DNA of 64,000 nucleotides from Sipunculus nudus (GCA_026874595.1 CM049311.1:38646676-38710675); one strand, 5' to 3'; shown: positions 10,303-22,439, numbered from the stretch's first letter. Translations and numbers: made by a program. The notes: generated from the sequence alone by a model not told the origin.

Positions 10303-11217
10303 GGATCAAGGTCAAGGTCACCTATCTTTGAACATAACCAAGATTTTGTAAATATGGATCTGCAGTGAAGTAATGAAGTTTCTGTGTTGAATACCTTTGG
10401 AGATATCCCGCTCACAAGGCCAAAGTTAAAAAATCCGAGAAAAAGTAATAAAAAAATCAGAAATTGTAGGTGGCACCCCCTTACTTATGCAGCAGGTACA
10501 GACCATCAGTCCCAATGATCATAGTAAGTTTCTGAAAATCCACCCATTAGTTCCTGAGGAATAAACTTCTAAGTATTACGCTATTCTAAGCTCTGTGACC
10601 TTGAAAATAGGTCAAGGTCACCCAACTTTGAACATAACCAGGATTTTGTTAATATGCATTAGCACTGAAGAAATGAAGTTCCTGTGTTGAACACCTTTGG
10701 AGATATCTCGCTCACAAGGTCAAAGTTGAAAAATCCGAGAAAAATTAATACAAAATCAGAAATTGTAGGTGGTGCCCCCTAACCTGTGCAGTAGGTACAA
10801 GCCATCAGTCTCAATGCGTGGTAAGTTTTGTGAAAATCCACCCAATAGTTCCTGAGAAATAAGCTTCTAAGTGTTTTTTCTATAATCAGCTCTAAAACGT
10901 AGAAAAAATAGGTCAAGGTCACCCATCTTTGAACTTGACTGAGATTTTGTCGATATACATCTTCACCGAAGAAATAAAGTTCCTACGGTGAATCCTTTTA
11001 GAGATATCCCGTCAACAAGGCCAAAGTTGAAAAATCCGATAAAAATTCATTAAAAATCAGAAATTGTCGGTGGCGCCCCCTTACTTATGCTGCCGATACA
11101 CACCATCAGTCCCAATGATCATAGTAAGTTTTGTGAAAATCCACCCAATGGTTCATGAGAAATAAGCTTCTTAGTGCTTTCTATAATCAACACTAAAACG
11201 TAGAAAAATAGGCAAGG
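10303..11217. repeat. Tandem array, three units of about 305 bp
   Basis: Three direct units start near 10303, 10610 and 10912. Each carries GGTCAAGGTCACC, then atctttgaac, a middle block cctttggagatatc, ccaaagtt.aaaaatccga, tcagaaattgtaggtgg and a closing cccaatgatcatagtaag-type block. Copy B has unrelated sequence at this place (24088-24837), so the array was gained in A, or replaced in B. No coding potential. Confidence 0.85.
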
Positions 11218-12250
11218 TAATTCGCACAGATTATTTTCGATTAGAATTTCTTTTTAAATAAATGTTATTGACTCCGTCAAGAGTGTGTGCGTTCATCCCC
11301 GTGTGTTTGGGTGTTTTTTTTTTTAGTTCACAACCGGCACGGTCATGAACGGAATCTCATGAAACGTTCAGGGAATTTCGGGAATGGATCTATGATGCGT
11401 TGATAAGATTTTGGTGTAGATCTGGCACGTGATCCGGATTCAGGAACGTCATATAGGAATATTCAAAATGCACATAAACTTATATACACGAAAAAATCTG
11501 GGAATACACACCGAGTGAATGAATGCAAACACTATTTTAGGAGCATCCCACAATAGGGACCCCCCCCCCCCACACACACACACCAATAGTCTTTCCTTCC
11601 TAATAGAAAGCAGATTTTTAGGTCATAAAATAAATGTTATTCATCATGATTAATTTAAACCTGTTTTATCATTGTGAAAACATTTAGACGTCAAAATCCT
11701 TCAAGTAATTGTTGACGTTTATATGATTCCCCTTGAAAAAAATCAAAAAAGTTTTAAATAGTTTGAAAGTTGTTGCAATCTTTTACACGTATAGAATACT
11801 TAAAACTAAGAAAAGTAAACCATATATAATTCATATATTTGTTATTTTAGTGGATTCATGTTTTATGTGTATGACAACTATAAGAAAATAATTTCTAACA
11901 ACATTTATACAAAATGAGGTTCTATAGATAAAATGCGTTATCGCTGCCCCTTGATAAGATGTGCTAAGGAGACTGATTACTTCTAGCTTCTAGCCTTCTG
12001 CTCATGGAGTCCTTGAGATTCGAGTCCGAGTCCACCTCCTTCGTGTCCAAGTCATTTTGAACCCAAGTCCGAGTCCAATACAAATATGCTTAAAGAACAA
12101 TTAAGAATGGATTTATACATTGTTATATATAGTTCACACATGCTTTCACTATTACGGTTAATTACATTAAAAGCTCCCGGTGCTGAGAAAAGCTTGGTGT
12201 ATGTAGTGTTATAATTTAGTCATTTGCGTATGCCTGTGTATTTGTGTGTA
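11218..12250. other. Noncoding sequence shared with copy B
   Basis: Aligns with 24838-24955, 27167-27710 and 28325-28690 in copy B. At 11340 copy A keeps the empty site of the LINE that occupies 24956-27166. At about 11920 it lacks a 600-bp block present in B (27711-28325). From 12010 it holds gagtccgagtcc-type repeats also found around 14000. A C run precedes a short CA repeat at 11561-11582. No gene seen. Confidence 0.5.
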
Positions 12251-13860
12251 TGTTTGTGTGTCGGCACGACACTACAGACCACAATTTTTCAGCAAGCGCT
12301 TTGAACTGACAGAGATGATGGAAAACCAAAAGTCCTGAAACCCTGTTGTTTTTGGTCAATGTAAGTTCCAAGTTAAAGGTCATCGGAAAACATAAAACTG
12401 TTTTTCTTCATATCTTTGTAACAAATGGTCGTATCTACTTCATTCATAGCTCACTTTCTTCGTCACTCCAAGGCCTTTTTTCTGGTGTGTAGCTGCCTCA
12501 AATTTGTTGAAACCATGGTAACGCATTTTTGGGGAAAACTCATGATATTCGAATATAAAACGTATAATTATTCGTACTTAGTCAGTTTTAATGCTAGAGA
12601 GGTCCATTTTTTGCATTAGGTAGAGATCAATTCGTACTACAAGATTTTATTACAAGTCTCGTCAAAGAGATATTTCGAGGTATCACTTTGTGATACCCTA
12701 AACGCCAAAAGTATGAAGGAGTCATCTTAAAACTGATATATCTTATGTCCTACACCAATATCTCGAAATTAATTTTTATTTTTGGAATATGACCGCTAGG
12801 GGCGATGCACTCAAAATACTACAACATATCATTTTTTTACCATATCTCCGAAACTATAAACCTTACCTACATAAAAATAGCTCATTTTGTCCGTCTATAG
12901 CTTTTTATAAGATTATTAAGTCATCTGTTATTTTACATGTATCACTGTGTCAGTATGTCAGTCTGTTTGTCAGTTATCCTTAATTTCGCATGCTTGCTGG
13001 TTCATCAGTTTGACATATGGCATTCTACAGGCCACGGTTTTGCAGGAGTTTTTTTTAAACGTGTACATCTTATGTTGTACATTTATATTTCGAAAGTGAT
13101 TTTTCATTTTCGGAAAATAACCACAAGGGGGCGCTGCACTTGAAACACTACTACATATCTTTTTTAAAATATCTCCAAAACTGTTAAGCTTACCTACAAA
13201 AATTATGGCTCATTTTTTTCCTCTTTGTCTTTTTACGTGACCTGGTTTAGTCACCTCCACTTTGTGTCACTTTGTCAGTCTGTCTGTCTGTTTGTTTGTT
13301 AGTTGTCTTCAATTTGGTCTACTTGCTTGTTCTTGCGTCTTACATATAGCATTCTGCAGGCTATATTTTTCCAGGAATCATTTTGTAACTGACACATATC
13401 GCATACAGGAAAGATTTCTGGAAGGTCAAGGTCATAAAACACACCAGAATCTTATTTTCATCATAACTTTGTCAGTATTGGTCCTATTTTCACAAAACAA
13501 AGGTTCATTTTCTTCCTGGTTGTCTTCTTCGTGACCTGGTCTAGTCATGTGCCCTCCACTTTGTCAGTATGTTTGTCTGTTTGTCAGTTGTCCTCAATTG
13601 ATCTTTCTTGGTTTTTGCGTCTTATATATATGGAATTCTACAGGCTTCAGTTTAGCAGGAAAAACTTTTTAACTTAAACATATCGTATAAAGGAATGATT
13701 AATGTTTATTATTTATAGGTCAAAGTTCAAGGTCAATTTCATCAACACACGTCAAAATTTTATTTCCCTCATAACATTATCAATATAAGTCTTATCTTCA
13801 CAAACGATTGCTCATATTCTTACTCTTCTTCATTGCTCATTCATTTTACTATTTCTACGT
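12251..13860. repeat. Degenerate tandem repeats of about 300 bp rich in GTCTGTTTGT
   Basis: At least three diverged units, near 12940-13250, 13262-13550 and 13555-13860, each begin with a tttgtcagtctgtctgttt stretch followed by a block like acaggc..attttgcaggaa..cttttt, and two carry a GGTCAAGGTCA-type motif. An outlying related unit is at 12230-12680. Copy B keeps only the outlying one (28700-29195). Several plus-strand open frames here (for example 12937-13143 and 13262-13534) follow the repeat and are not genes. Confidence 0.65.
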
Positions 13861-14120
13861 CATATCTGGCAAGCGCTCGACCTCTGGTCGTTTAGTTTTG
13901 TAAGTAGTTTAAGTAGTTCGCACGTGTACATGTCTTAATAATATGTGACAAAGTTGTTTCTCTGTTGGACTCGAGATGGACTCGGCCTGATTTCTCAAGT
14001 CCTAACCTCCGAGTCCGAGTAAAAGTTCCAGTCAAGGACCATCGAGTCCAAGACAGATTCCCGAAAGTAGTAGACTCGACTCCTGACTCGAATCCAAGTC
14101 CGGACTCGACTCCTACATCA
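13665..14120. repeat. Segment inverted relative to copy B
   Basis: Reads as the reverse complement of 29225-29640: the B sequence ggacttggattcgagtcagg corresponds to the complement of the A sequence near 14085-14105, and both continue through the caaggaccatcgagtcca block to a shared far end near 13680. The segment is edged by gagtccgagtcc-type repeats, which also occur at 12010-12085 in direct and inverted form and could have served as recombination sites. Confidence 0.75.
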
Positions 14121-14456
14121 CGGAAGTGTACATTTATTGTGCAGAAACAGAGGGCGCCAGCTTTGCTTGGGGTTTTCCCACACAAATGGGACTTCCACAA
14201 TTTTCTTTTTATATTTTGACATGATCGAATTTGATACTTTGAATTTAGGAAAATCGAACTATTAGTGACTGAGATAATGCAGAAAGCAAAATGGTCCATA
14301 TACATTAAGAAGTTAAAGCTAAATATATCAAATGGTCGATCGGGATAGAACAGTCGAGTCGCTTTTTTTACTGAATGCAAGCGCACAGAAAAGGGTACAT
14401 GGAAAACGGGCTTTTTCTGTAATATTGTATAAATGTTTTCATTCTTCATCGGGAAA

Positions 14457-14492
<36 letters not shown>

Positions 14493-14644
14493 AGAGTAAA
14501 CGTTTGAGGAGAGAAAGAAAGAGAGAGAGAGAGACGGCTGTTGATTATCTTATTATCGAAAGAATCGAAAGAAAGGACTATGTGTTTCATCTTTCCCCAC
14601 ATATACCATGCACGCACTAAAACATCACAACGCCGCAGACATTT

Positions 14645-16222
14645 TACAAGGGACCCATGGGTCACTGTGCTCAGCTGAAGTTGACCTTGAAGGTAAAAAT
14701 CTAAAATAATATCACATCAGATAAAGTGTAAGAGGAAGAGGTAATAGAGGCCATGGTTGGTTTATATGATTGGTTTGTACTGATGAGCAAGAAATTGTTG
14801 CAAATAATATTTTGAGACCATGTGTTTCCTAATGTTGAAACTGAGACATTTGAGCAGTTTGTGAACAAATGATCTGTATTATTACTATAATTATTATCAT
14901 GATCATGAATCTCAATCTTGTCAGATAACACCACATCATGCAAACAAATGTTTATTTATTTTTACTACAAAAATATATCTTTTAAATCTGCAAAACAATA
15001 ATTAACAAAAAATAATACTTGATTTAGATTTCACAATTTTAAATTGAGTCTTTATTTATCCATAATGTGCTTCATATTTTATAAATTTAAGCATACTGAT
15101 GGGTTTAATTATATTTGTTAAAATCATTTAAAAGAAAATTGATTTCTTTAAAAATGCTACATTAACACAACGAATCATCTTATGGATTACACGTTGAATT
15201 ACTTTTTCTAGGAATTTTTTTTTTTTGTATATCGAAGTAGAAACAGCATTACAATTAAGGAGATACAGCGAATACAATAACAATTACTGCATAACGCTTG
15301 GTGGGTCGGGTTTCCGGGTGGGGGGGGGGCGGTTTGAGGGATGGTGATATGAGAATAACTGTACCCCTGTCTCAGCCGGGGATCTCCCCCAGTGGCTGTA
15401 ACAAATCAGAAACCCTGGCATAGCTGACTTCCAGTGACCTGGAGTGGGACCCTGCATCTGTAATCTGTAATAAAAGCAAAGGCTACAATAGAGCCTCAAG
15501 CAAAAAATCAATAACTAGCCTAACTTTCAAGCTTTTATTTTCAAATTTCTGGTTTAAACAAATTAAATACTTATGTTTACATGCTGTGAAAATTAAATCA
15601 ATAATACTTACAGGAAAAAACGTGCCATGGTCGAAATTGGGCAAAATTTATGGTACTGATTTTATTTGTATGCTAATAACTTTAAAAAATTACAAAATTC
15701 AGATGTAATTTTGGGTAAACAATTGAATCTTTATTAAACATAGTTATATACTTGGGGAAAAAAAGATTCTAGTTTCAAAATTTTTCATGTAAAGTGAGTA
15801 AATATTTTTCCTGGTTTTTACAAAGTCCATTATGTTTGGGTCCATAACTTAAAGAAATTATACTTAACAAACTTAATTTCTGGCATGTATATAGGAAATA
15901 TATAGAGAAATGTTTATGGTAAATATGAAGAAAAACAGATGAGTGATTTTGAAATTAGGCAGTCCTGAAGTGTGAAAATGTGTTTTTAATAAAAAAAAAT
16001 TAGGTTTTTCCTATTTTCTCAAAGAAACGAAGTTGCAAAGACCCAGTTTTCAACTTGGTAGGAGATCTCGGGGACATCTAACATTATGCCGAATTTTGGA
16101 TTCCTAGAACTTACGGTTTCAAAACGTGCCACATTTACGAACGGACGGACGGATAGACGGACGGACGGACGACGGACAATGGACCACGACTATAGCCCAG
16201 AAGACTTACAATCAGCTGAGAT
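14645..16222 (+). mobile_element. 1.6-kb non-autonomous element (CTCAGCTGA family), only in copy B
   Basis: Splits the sequence that is contiguous in copy A at about 2030 (gcagtcattttataatttta then gagggcttgctcatg). It starts near gctcagctgaagttgacc and ends near tacaatcagctgagataat, so both ends carry the short palindromic TCAGCTGA. The last 600 bp match the family member at 3994-4607, with GGAC tandem repeats at 16140-16175. The interior is AT-rich with no transposase. Open frames within are not conserved elsewhere. Superfamily unknown. Confidence 0.65.
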
Positions 16223-16507
16223 AATAAAGGGCTTGCTCATGTAGTGAGATAGTCCTATGCATGCATTACTAAATTTTAGTACAGCGCCATGCAATAACAT
16301 ACACCGGTCCTGGCGGCCGTACACATCGAATTGTAAAATAAATAGAATATTTATTGCCATTTAGTGGACAGGAGGCGCTGCACTCAGGGTTCACTAATTA
16401 CCGCGCCTACAGGTGTCTACTACGTAACGATCACCAAACGCTGCACTTGTCTCATTATAGCGGCGGCAGCTCGAGAGTTCGCACAGTTAATTTTTTTACT
16501 TGTGAAT

Positions 16508-16786
16508 ATGTCGGGAAATTTTGAATTAGAGACAAGGGCAGAGGAAACAAAGCTGTCTAAAAAAACAGTTGAAATATTGAAAACACAGGATATTAGTACA
16601 AAGGATACGCTTTTGGCGTTGACGGAAGTGGACTTATCTGAACTCGGCCTGACAGTGGGCAGTAAAACCAAATTGAGGGAAGCAATTGTCCATTTGCGGA
16701 ATGGACAGAAGGAATACAATCTGGCTAATAAACTGGTAACGACTGCAGAGCTGAGAAATGACAGTAAACTACAAATGCTTGTTTAG
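16508..16786 (+). CDS. DIRS-element ORF with SAM-like domain
   Basis: 92 residues from an ATG at 16508 to a TAG. Residues about 16-60 (LSKKTVEILKTQDISTKDTL continuing to DLSELGLTVGSKTKLREAI) have the five-helix SAM pattern, including the LGL-x-GxKxKLREAI end of the last helices. SAM domains polymerise or bind RNA and protein, and such domains occur in the first ORF of some DIRS elements, where they could help assemble the particle. An upstream in-frame ATG at 16364 would add 48 residues of atypical sequence; I prefer 16508. The frame is intact although the downstream pol is broken. Domain call is by eye. Confidence 0.6.
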   Translation: MSGNFELETRAEETKLSKKTVEILKTQDISTKDTLLALTEVDLSELGLTVGSKTKLREAIVHLRNGQKEYNLANKLVTTAELRNDSKLQMLV

Positions 16787-17084
16787 GAGATGGCCGATTC
16801 AGGTGCATTTTTAATGAAGACATACTTGGAACCCGACCGCCAGAGAGCAGCCAACAGAGGGACCGCCAGGAAACAGCTCAGCTAAAGGTAAACACTGTTT
16901 CCTTATTCCTGACTTTCTAACCAGCCCATTGATAGCATCAGAAGAATCCAACAATCCTCTGTATGGCTCAGGTGAGGGCTCCCTTGTATGGCGCTCTAAG
17001 AATCGTAAACATCGCCCAGAAGAAGTCAATTTTCATTGAGGTGGGCGAAATAAATGACCTATAGCAAGTTAAACAGTACGCATC

Positions 17085-19376
17085 CTACCAAATAAAGAAT
17101 TCGCGCAAGTGAACAAAGTGCCATCTGTCGTGGTATATGACCACAGGTTTCCCCGGCTACAGTCCGAAAACAAATACTCATGGGAAAAGGATGATGTACA
17201 TCTTGCCAAGTTTCATTTAGAGAAAAGTGAAAAAGTTTCAACAAAGCAAAAATTTGGCCAATACCAACACAAAAGAGAACGGCGTGACGTAACAGGGGTT
17301 GAAATTTGCCGCGATTTTCAGACTGAAAGCGGCTGTAGGCGCCTTTTCTGTATGTTAAGTCATGCGGGCATGGTCCCTGGATGTCGTCAAAAGCACCCCG
17401 AGTAGCCTACATGCACAATAGGTTGGGCCCCAATTATAAATAGGAAATACCGGTCACCAGCCCATTGACGTCTTGTCTGCCCGTATGGAAAGAAGCTTTA
17501 GATAAGGATGTAGATAGGGACTTTATAGTCAACGGCATTACCTATAGTTTTAAAATTGTAGATAATAATTCATCCATTACACGTATGGAGTGCGAGAATT
17601 ATCGCTCGGCTACCAACAGTGCTACAAGAAGCAAAATTGAAATGCAAATTAGAGATGAAATAAATAAAGGAAATAACGTTCTTTGTGCAAAAAAGCAAAC
17701 TATTGTCAGTGCTTTGGGTGCTATTCCAAAGAAGGATAGTGATGAAATTAGACTGATTCATAATGCAAATATGCCCCAGTGCGGTTCTCTCAATTCATAT
17801 GCGTCTAAGGAGTCTGCTTTTATGAAAATTTAGACACAGCTGTTAAATATATTATTAAGAATTCATTCAAGGCAAAAGTTGACTTAAAGTGGGGGTACCG
17901 GTCTGTTCCGATCCATAGGGATTGTTTCCAGACTACAGGACTTAAATGGAAATTTTCTGGGGAAGATAAATCTAGATATATGTATGATACGCGGCTGTGT
18001 TTTGGCACAAGTAAAAGTCCTGCGATATTTCAAAGAATTACCCAAGCAGTCGGTAGAATGATGAAAAGAAAGGGATTTCATGGAATTATTGTGTATTTAG
18101 AAGACTTTTTATTAGTAGAGAACAGCGAGGAGAAATGCAGGAAAGCCTTACATACATTAATTGATCTTCTTACAGATCTAGGATTCTCAGTTAATTGGCG
18201 TAAGGTGGTAGCACCTACGAAAACCAACACGTTTTTGGGTATTGAAATAGATTCATCTTTGGAATTGCTGAGAATTCCAAAAGCGAAGCTTTGTGAGATT
18301 AAATCAGAGGTTTGTGCATGGCTAAATAAAATTTCCTTCACCAAACGGCAGTTGCAGTAAATAGTAGGCAAATTAAGCTGGGTAGCGTCCATTTTCAGGG
18401 TGGCACGGCCACTGTTAAGAAAACTGATAGATGTATGTAAATCTTTACAAAAACCTTCACACAAAACCAGGCTTAATGTGGAACTACGGATGGAACTGCG
18501 AAGGTGGATATACTTCTTGCAAGGTGACCAATTCAATGGCGTGGCGTACAGCCCGATATCACCATATCTACAGATGCCTGCGAACAAGGCGGCGCGGCGT
18601 GGCATCACTATAAGCGGCAGCAACGGAGCGTGGATTGGTTCTATTGCAACTGGACGGCTGACTTCGCATTACTTGACATAGGTGGCAAATACATTAATTT
18701 GAAAGAGCTTTATACAATTTTACTTGCAGTTCGCAGATGGCATAAAGACTGGTATAATAAGAAAGTGGTGGTTTACACTGATAATAATGCTGCTAAATGT
18801 TGGATAAACAAAGGTATGGGCTAGAACGCGCAAGTAAATGCTTGGCTCCAGGAGATTGCATGGTTATCCTTGACTGGTAACTTCTGTTTAACAGCGAAAC
18901 GAGTGCCCACAGAAAAGAACTTCACAGATGATGCGATCTCCCGGTTTCACAACTTAAACTTTGCCGCTATGGCCCACGCAATGTTACAGCAGCATTGTGG
19001 TATTGATATCGCAGACCATGAATACAACTTGTTAACCATATGTCAACTGACGCTTTTTTATGTGTTGCAGAACTGGAACAGTGGCAGACCTTGAAACAGG
19101 AACTATCAGCATATCGGAAAGCAGCTTTCGCTGATACAACAAAAGTTACATATGTCACCTCCCTGCATATTTACGTTTTTGTTTGTATTTCAAGTGTATG
19201 CCAGTACCTATTGATCGGGAATCATTATTGTTATATGCTGTTTTTTGGCCAGATCGCTGAAACCAGAGAGCCTGCGACAGTACCTCAATATAGTTAGAAT
19301 AATCCATCTGGAAGCAGGTATGTCTAATCCTTTAGAGAACAATTATGCTTTATACATGTTACTGAGAGGACTGAGA
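17085..19376 (+). pseudogene. DIRS gag/RT/RNase H/recombinase remains with frameshifts and stops
   Basis: At 17109-17405 a gag-like piece has a C-x8-C-x4-C-x3-H zinc-finger pattern (CRDFQTESGC...CMLSH). RT starts in 17465-17833 with IPKKDSDEIRLIHNANMP and LNSYASKESAF, shifts frame after 17833, and resumes with WGYRSVPIHRDCFQ (about 17890) and TRLCFGTSKSPAIFQRITQ. The catalytic box is YLEDFLL (18094-18114), with Glu where YLDD is usual. RNase H follows, with INLKELYTILLAVRRW and VVVYTDNNAA (about 18690-18790). The recombinase N-terminal part is at about 19040-19370 (AYRKAAFADTTKVTY and YLNIVRIIHLEAGMS). Stops at 18358, 18679 and 18823 break the frame. Not functional. Confidence 0.8.
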
Positions 19377-19800
19377 CATCTTTTCGAGTAACTGCTGCTC
19401 GGTATATGGCAAGGTTAACGTTCTCTAGGAAGGAACACCAGGGTGCGCACAGAGCACAAAATTGTTATCAAATCACCGAAATTGCATTGTGCATAAGCCA
19501 AAATTTGAAACATACGACACCCTCTCTCGTTGGTTTGATAACACCCGTTCTGTCGAAAGGCCAATAATCAGACCAATGAGAGCATAGTGTCCCGGTGTAA
19601 TAAACCAACGAGAGCGGGTGTCGTGTGTTTAAAATTTGGACAAGATGCACAATGTAGTACCAGGCTTTCAGTAGTTTGATTACAATTCTGTGCTCTGTGC
19701 GCACCCTGGTGTTCCTGTCCAGAGAACCTAACCATACCAAGCAGCGGTTGCACGAAAGGATCTGCAGTCGTCCGAGTCTCTGACGACTGCAGTGTATAAC
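19376..19800. mobile_element. Foldback-type repeat with two inverted arms
   Basis: The segment 19385-19560 is the reverse complement of about 19600-19740: gaacaccagggtgcgcacag on the left pairs with ctgtgcgcaccctggtgttc on the right. The arms are imperfect (roughly 85-90% by eye). The right end includes an extra short inverted repeat, ctgcagtcgtc and gacgactgcag (19761-19793). The single-arm relative in copy A is at 2466-2690. Minus-strand open frames at 19468-19753 run along the arm and are not genes. Confidence 0.65.
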
Positions 19801-19952
19801 CGCTGCGTGAGGAGCGTAACTTTATAGTTAACAGGACCTATTAACATACCATGCAGGCATATTAAATATAAATGAGGTATAGTATTTTATCCTTAATACA
19901 TTACGATATCTGCCAATATTTCGTTATGAAACTGTTATTAACTATTGTACTC

Positions 19953-20361
19953 AATTGTCGGTGTTTTGTGTTCCTTCTTTCGTGTTTCTTCTCTTTGTTT
20001 GGAAATTGTCGCGCAGGCACAAGGTCGGAGACTTCTTGTCACGCAGTCTTTTTATGGTAATCAGACTCGTGCACTTTCTTTACTCACACACACAACCATA
20101 ACATAACAAAAAATATCGGTGTTTTGTGTTCCTTCTTTCGTGTTCCTTCTCTTTGTTTGGAAATTGTCGCGCAGGCACAATGTCGGAGACTTCTTGTCAC
20201 GCAGTCTTTTTATGGTAATCAGACACGTGCACTTTCTTTACTCACACACAGAACCATAACAACGTATATAAAAAAGTCCAAATGGGGAAATTAAGTCCGG
20301 ATACTGGTATGATCTTGTTTGAAAACTTTATATTGAGCCATAATGAAAGAATAGCGTGAAA
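19953..20361. repeat. Local tandem of a 155-bp unit plus flank
   Basis: Two successive copies of the unit starting tcggtgttttgtgttccttc, at 19958 and 20115. Only one copy exists at the homologous site in copy A (4612). The block ends at gcgtgaaat, the empty site for the satellite-bearing insertion found at 4860-5752. Confidence 0.75.
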
Positions 20362-22439
20362 TGATAAACGTTATTGCAATTGGTTATGTGGCTTTAACTC
20401 TTGTAGACAAGTTAACCATCACTGATTATGCATCGAGGTTGAAAACCGCATAATATTTAATAAAACTTTTTTAATAGTAGACTTAATTTATAGTATTTAT
20501 GTTGAAATGCTCAAATATATTCCTTGGTTTCTCCTCGATACTTCCATGCAGACTGAAGGTTTTTGTGTCTTATTGAGACCATGTGTCAAAATTATATTTC
20601 TCTAAGCCTTAAGCTAGCATTCAATATATAAACATATGCGTATGTAGTACATATACATATGCGGTAGCGCACATGCCATGCAGCTTGAACACAGACGCCT
20701 ATGATGCCATTGATACGTATGTGGGATTTCACCTTCGGATAAAATGAAACAACACAGCAAATAAGTTTTAAATCACCAAATGGCCGAAAGGTATATCCGA
20801 ATTTAGAATAATTATTTATACGCAAAAACATTATACTGCTAGTCAATGGGGTATGCTTTCAACTAAAGATATGGAGGGTTGCGGGCTACTCAACTTCGCC
20901 GGTGCTTAACTGCCTCCATCTCATTATATACGCGGAGAGCCTGGATACTATCTGACTTACCTAAGAGCCATAGAGTGGGGTCTATACCCTAGGCCCACTA
21001 CCTAGATAAGTGATCTATGCCCCACTCTGACCCATCGGGTTGCCTAGTTTTAGCATCCGGGCATGACTGGGTAAGTCCAGGTATAGTGTAGGAGGGTATA
21101 GCCGTGACAGACCGACTCAGTAGGCAATGATAATTGGGCTGGTAAGCCTACTTGTAACAGCAAGCCACTTCTGACAGCCAGTAATCTGGTCCTAATGTCA
21201 GAGGGCCGATATGGCGCTACTATAGGAGCGCTACTATCTATTTAAGGGCATATGGAATATTCTACAACGTATGCACCAAAATTGGGGACATAGGAAATCT
21301 CTACAGGAATAGAGAAGTCTTCTGCCAGAGGAACACCTCTGTATAGCGACTGAAAACACAAACGCATGCATGGAAACGGCCGCGATAAGTCGACACGCAC
21401 TTTGACGTCATGCAGTGATAGAGTATTCTTCTTTCAGTTAACTCCTTTATACTCTTGCAGCGCTTCCTATATCCCCATGCAGTATTGCTGAATAGGCTAC
21501 CTATGATCACATACGCATATACGTATTGATAAACGGAATCACGGGGTCGGTGTGAATTCATTGAGAAACACGAGAGTCATTGAGAGCCACCCATTTTGCT
21601 CATATAAAAGCCCTTCTGGTATTGGCTTGAATACAAAATATGCAGGTTCTATAATTTTTATAAAAAGAAATTAGGAAAATCTTGAACGATTGCAGAAAGC
21701 CTTAAAAAGATTCTTCACTATAAAATAGTTAAGTATAAGATAAATATGTAAGCGAATGAGCATGTTTCATTTGTGTATGCATGAATATATAGTTTTTCTA
21801 TTTTTTTAAATGATTAAATGATATTCCTGTGGGGCCGTGAATGGCAGAGGGGATGATAAAAGTAAGGACCCGGTTATATGATTAGGAAAGTCTATACATG
21901 AAGTCCTGATCATGAGCTGATGAAACACATGCATGCTAAACGTGGATTTCGTAATTGCTAAGAATTATTCTCAAATAATACATGATAAATATTTAGCGTC
22001 CGTGTACCATGGGTATCATAATTATGTTTCAGGCATGTGTACATTGTTTTGGTAAGCGGCTCTCAGCGAATCATGCTGGCCATCGGTGACCCTCATGGCT
22101 CACGGTGAAAAGACCCACCGGAATCATGGGCTGCATATATACGCACACACACCGACGGAATGCTATATCTTTATGCGTACATTCTGTACATGCTCGTTTA
22201 TATCACTTTCTCCCTTCGAACTAAAGTCCAAATTATAAAACAACAAATTTACATTTTTTCTTTATTTGAAATAAACAGTCTTTCGTATAATCAAATTAAT
22301 TTATCTGATTTATTTTATTATTTATATGAACACGTTTTCATAGATTTCAAAGTTATCTTCACGAGTTCATTCACTTGTAACCTGCGCCAAATAAATCCAT
22401 TTAAAATTAGAAGAATCTTAAGTACATCCTATAGACATA
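20362..22439. other. Noncoding flank downstream of PGP-like copy B
   Basis: Matches 5753-7953 of copy A, without the tRNA-like insertion. Contains the dispersed repeat (about 20740-21250) and AT-rich sequence. A minus-strand frame at 21301-21561 differs in length and reading from its counterpart in A, arguing against a gene. Nothing else is supported. Confidence 0.5.

Larger units (their letters stand above)
1590..14220. repeat. Tandem duplication, copy A
   Basis: This segment aligns in order with 14230-29640. Matched blocks, A then B: 1590-2030/14230-14645, 2030-2125/16222-16335, 4608-4859/20105-20361, 5753-6195/20362-20802, 6355-9407/20803-23830, 10060-10302/23831-24087, 11218-11340/24838-24955, 11340-11920/27167-27710, 11920-12680/28325-29195, and 13665-14120/29225-29640 in inverted orientation. 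Most blocks look roughly 90-95% identical by eye. Gaps between blocks are mobile elements or arrays present in one copy only. Block edges are accurate to perhaps 10-20 bp. Confidence 0.85.
16340..19376 (+). mobile_element. DIRS-type tyrosine-recombinase retrotransposon, degraded
   Basis: A single 3-kb block in copy B encodes, in order, a small SAM-like protein, a gag-like zinc-finger segment, a DIRS-type reverse transcriptase with RNase H, and the start of a tyrosine recombinase. This order and the motifs are those of DIRS1-group elements, which integrate through a tyrosine recombinase instead of a DDE integrase. The recombinase is cut off at about 19376, where the foldback repeat begins, so the 3' half is lost. 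Inverted or split terminal repeats were not found. The left limit is uncertain by tens of bases. Confidence 0.8.

Noticed and set aside
12937-13534. Short Cys/Val/Leu-rich frames resembling secreted peptides
   Set aside because: They follow the tttgtcagtctgtctgttt repeat units and recur with it, for instance near 28719.
13892-14449. 185-codon minus-strand frame
   Set aside because: It spans the junction of the two duplicated copies and the inverted repeat block, and no part has family features.
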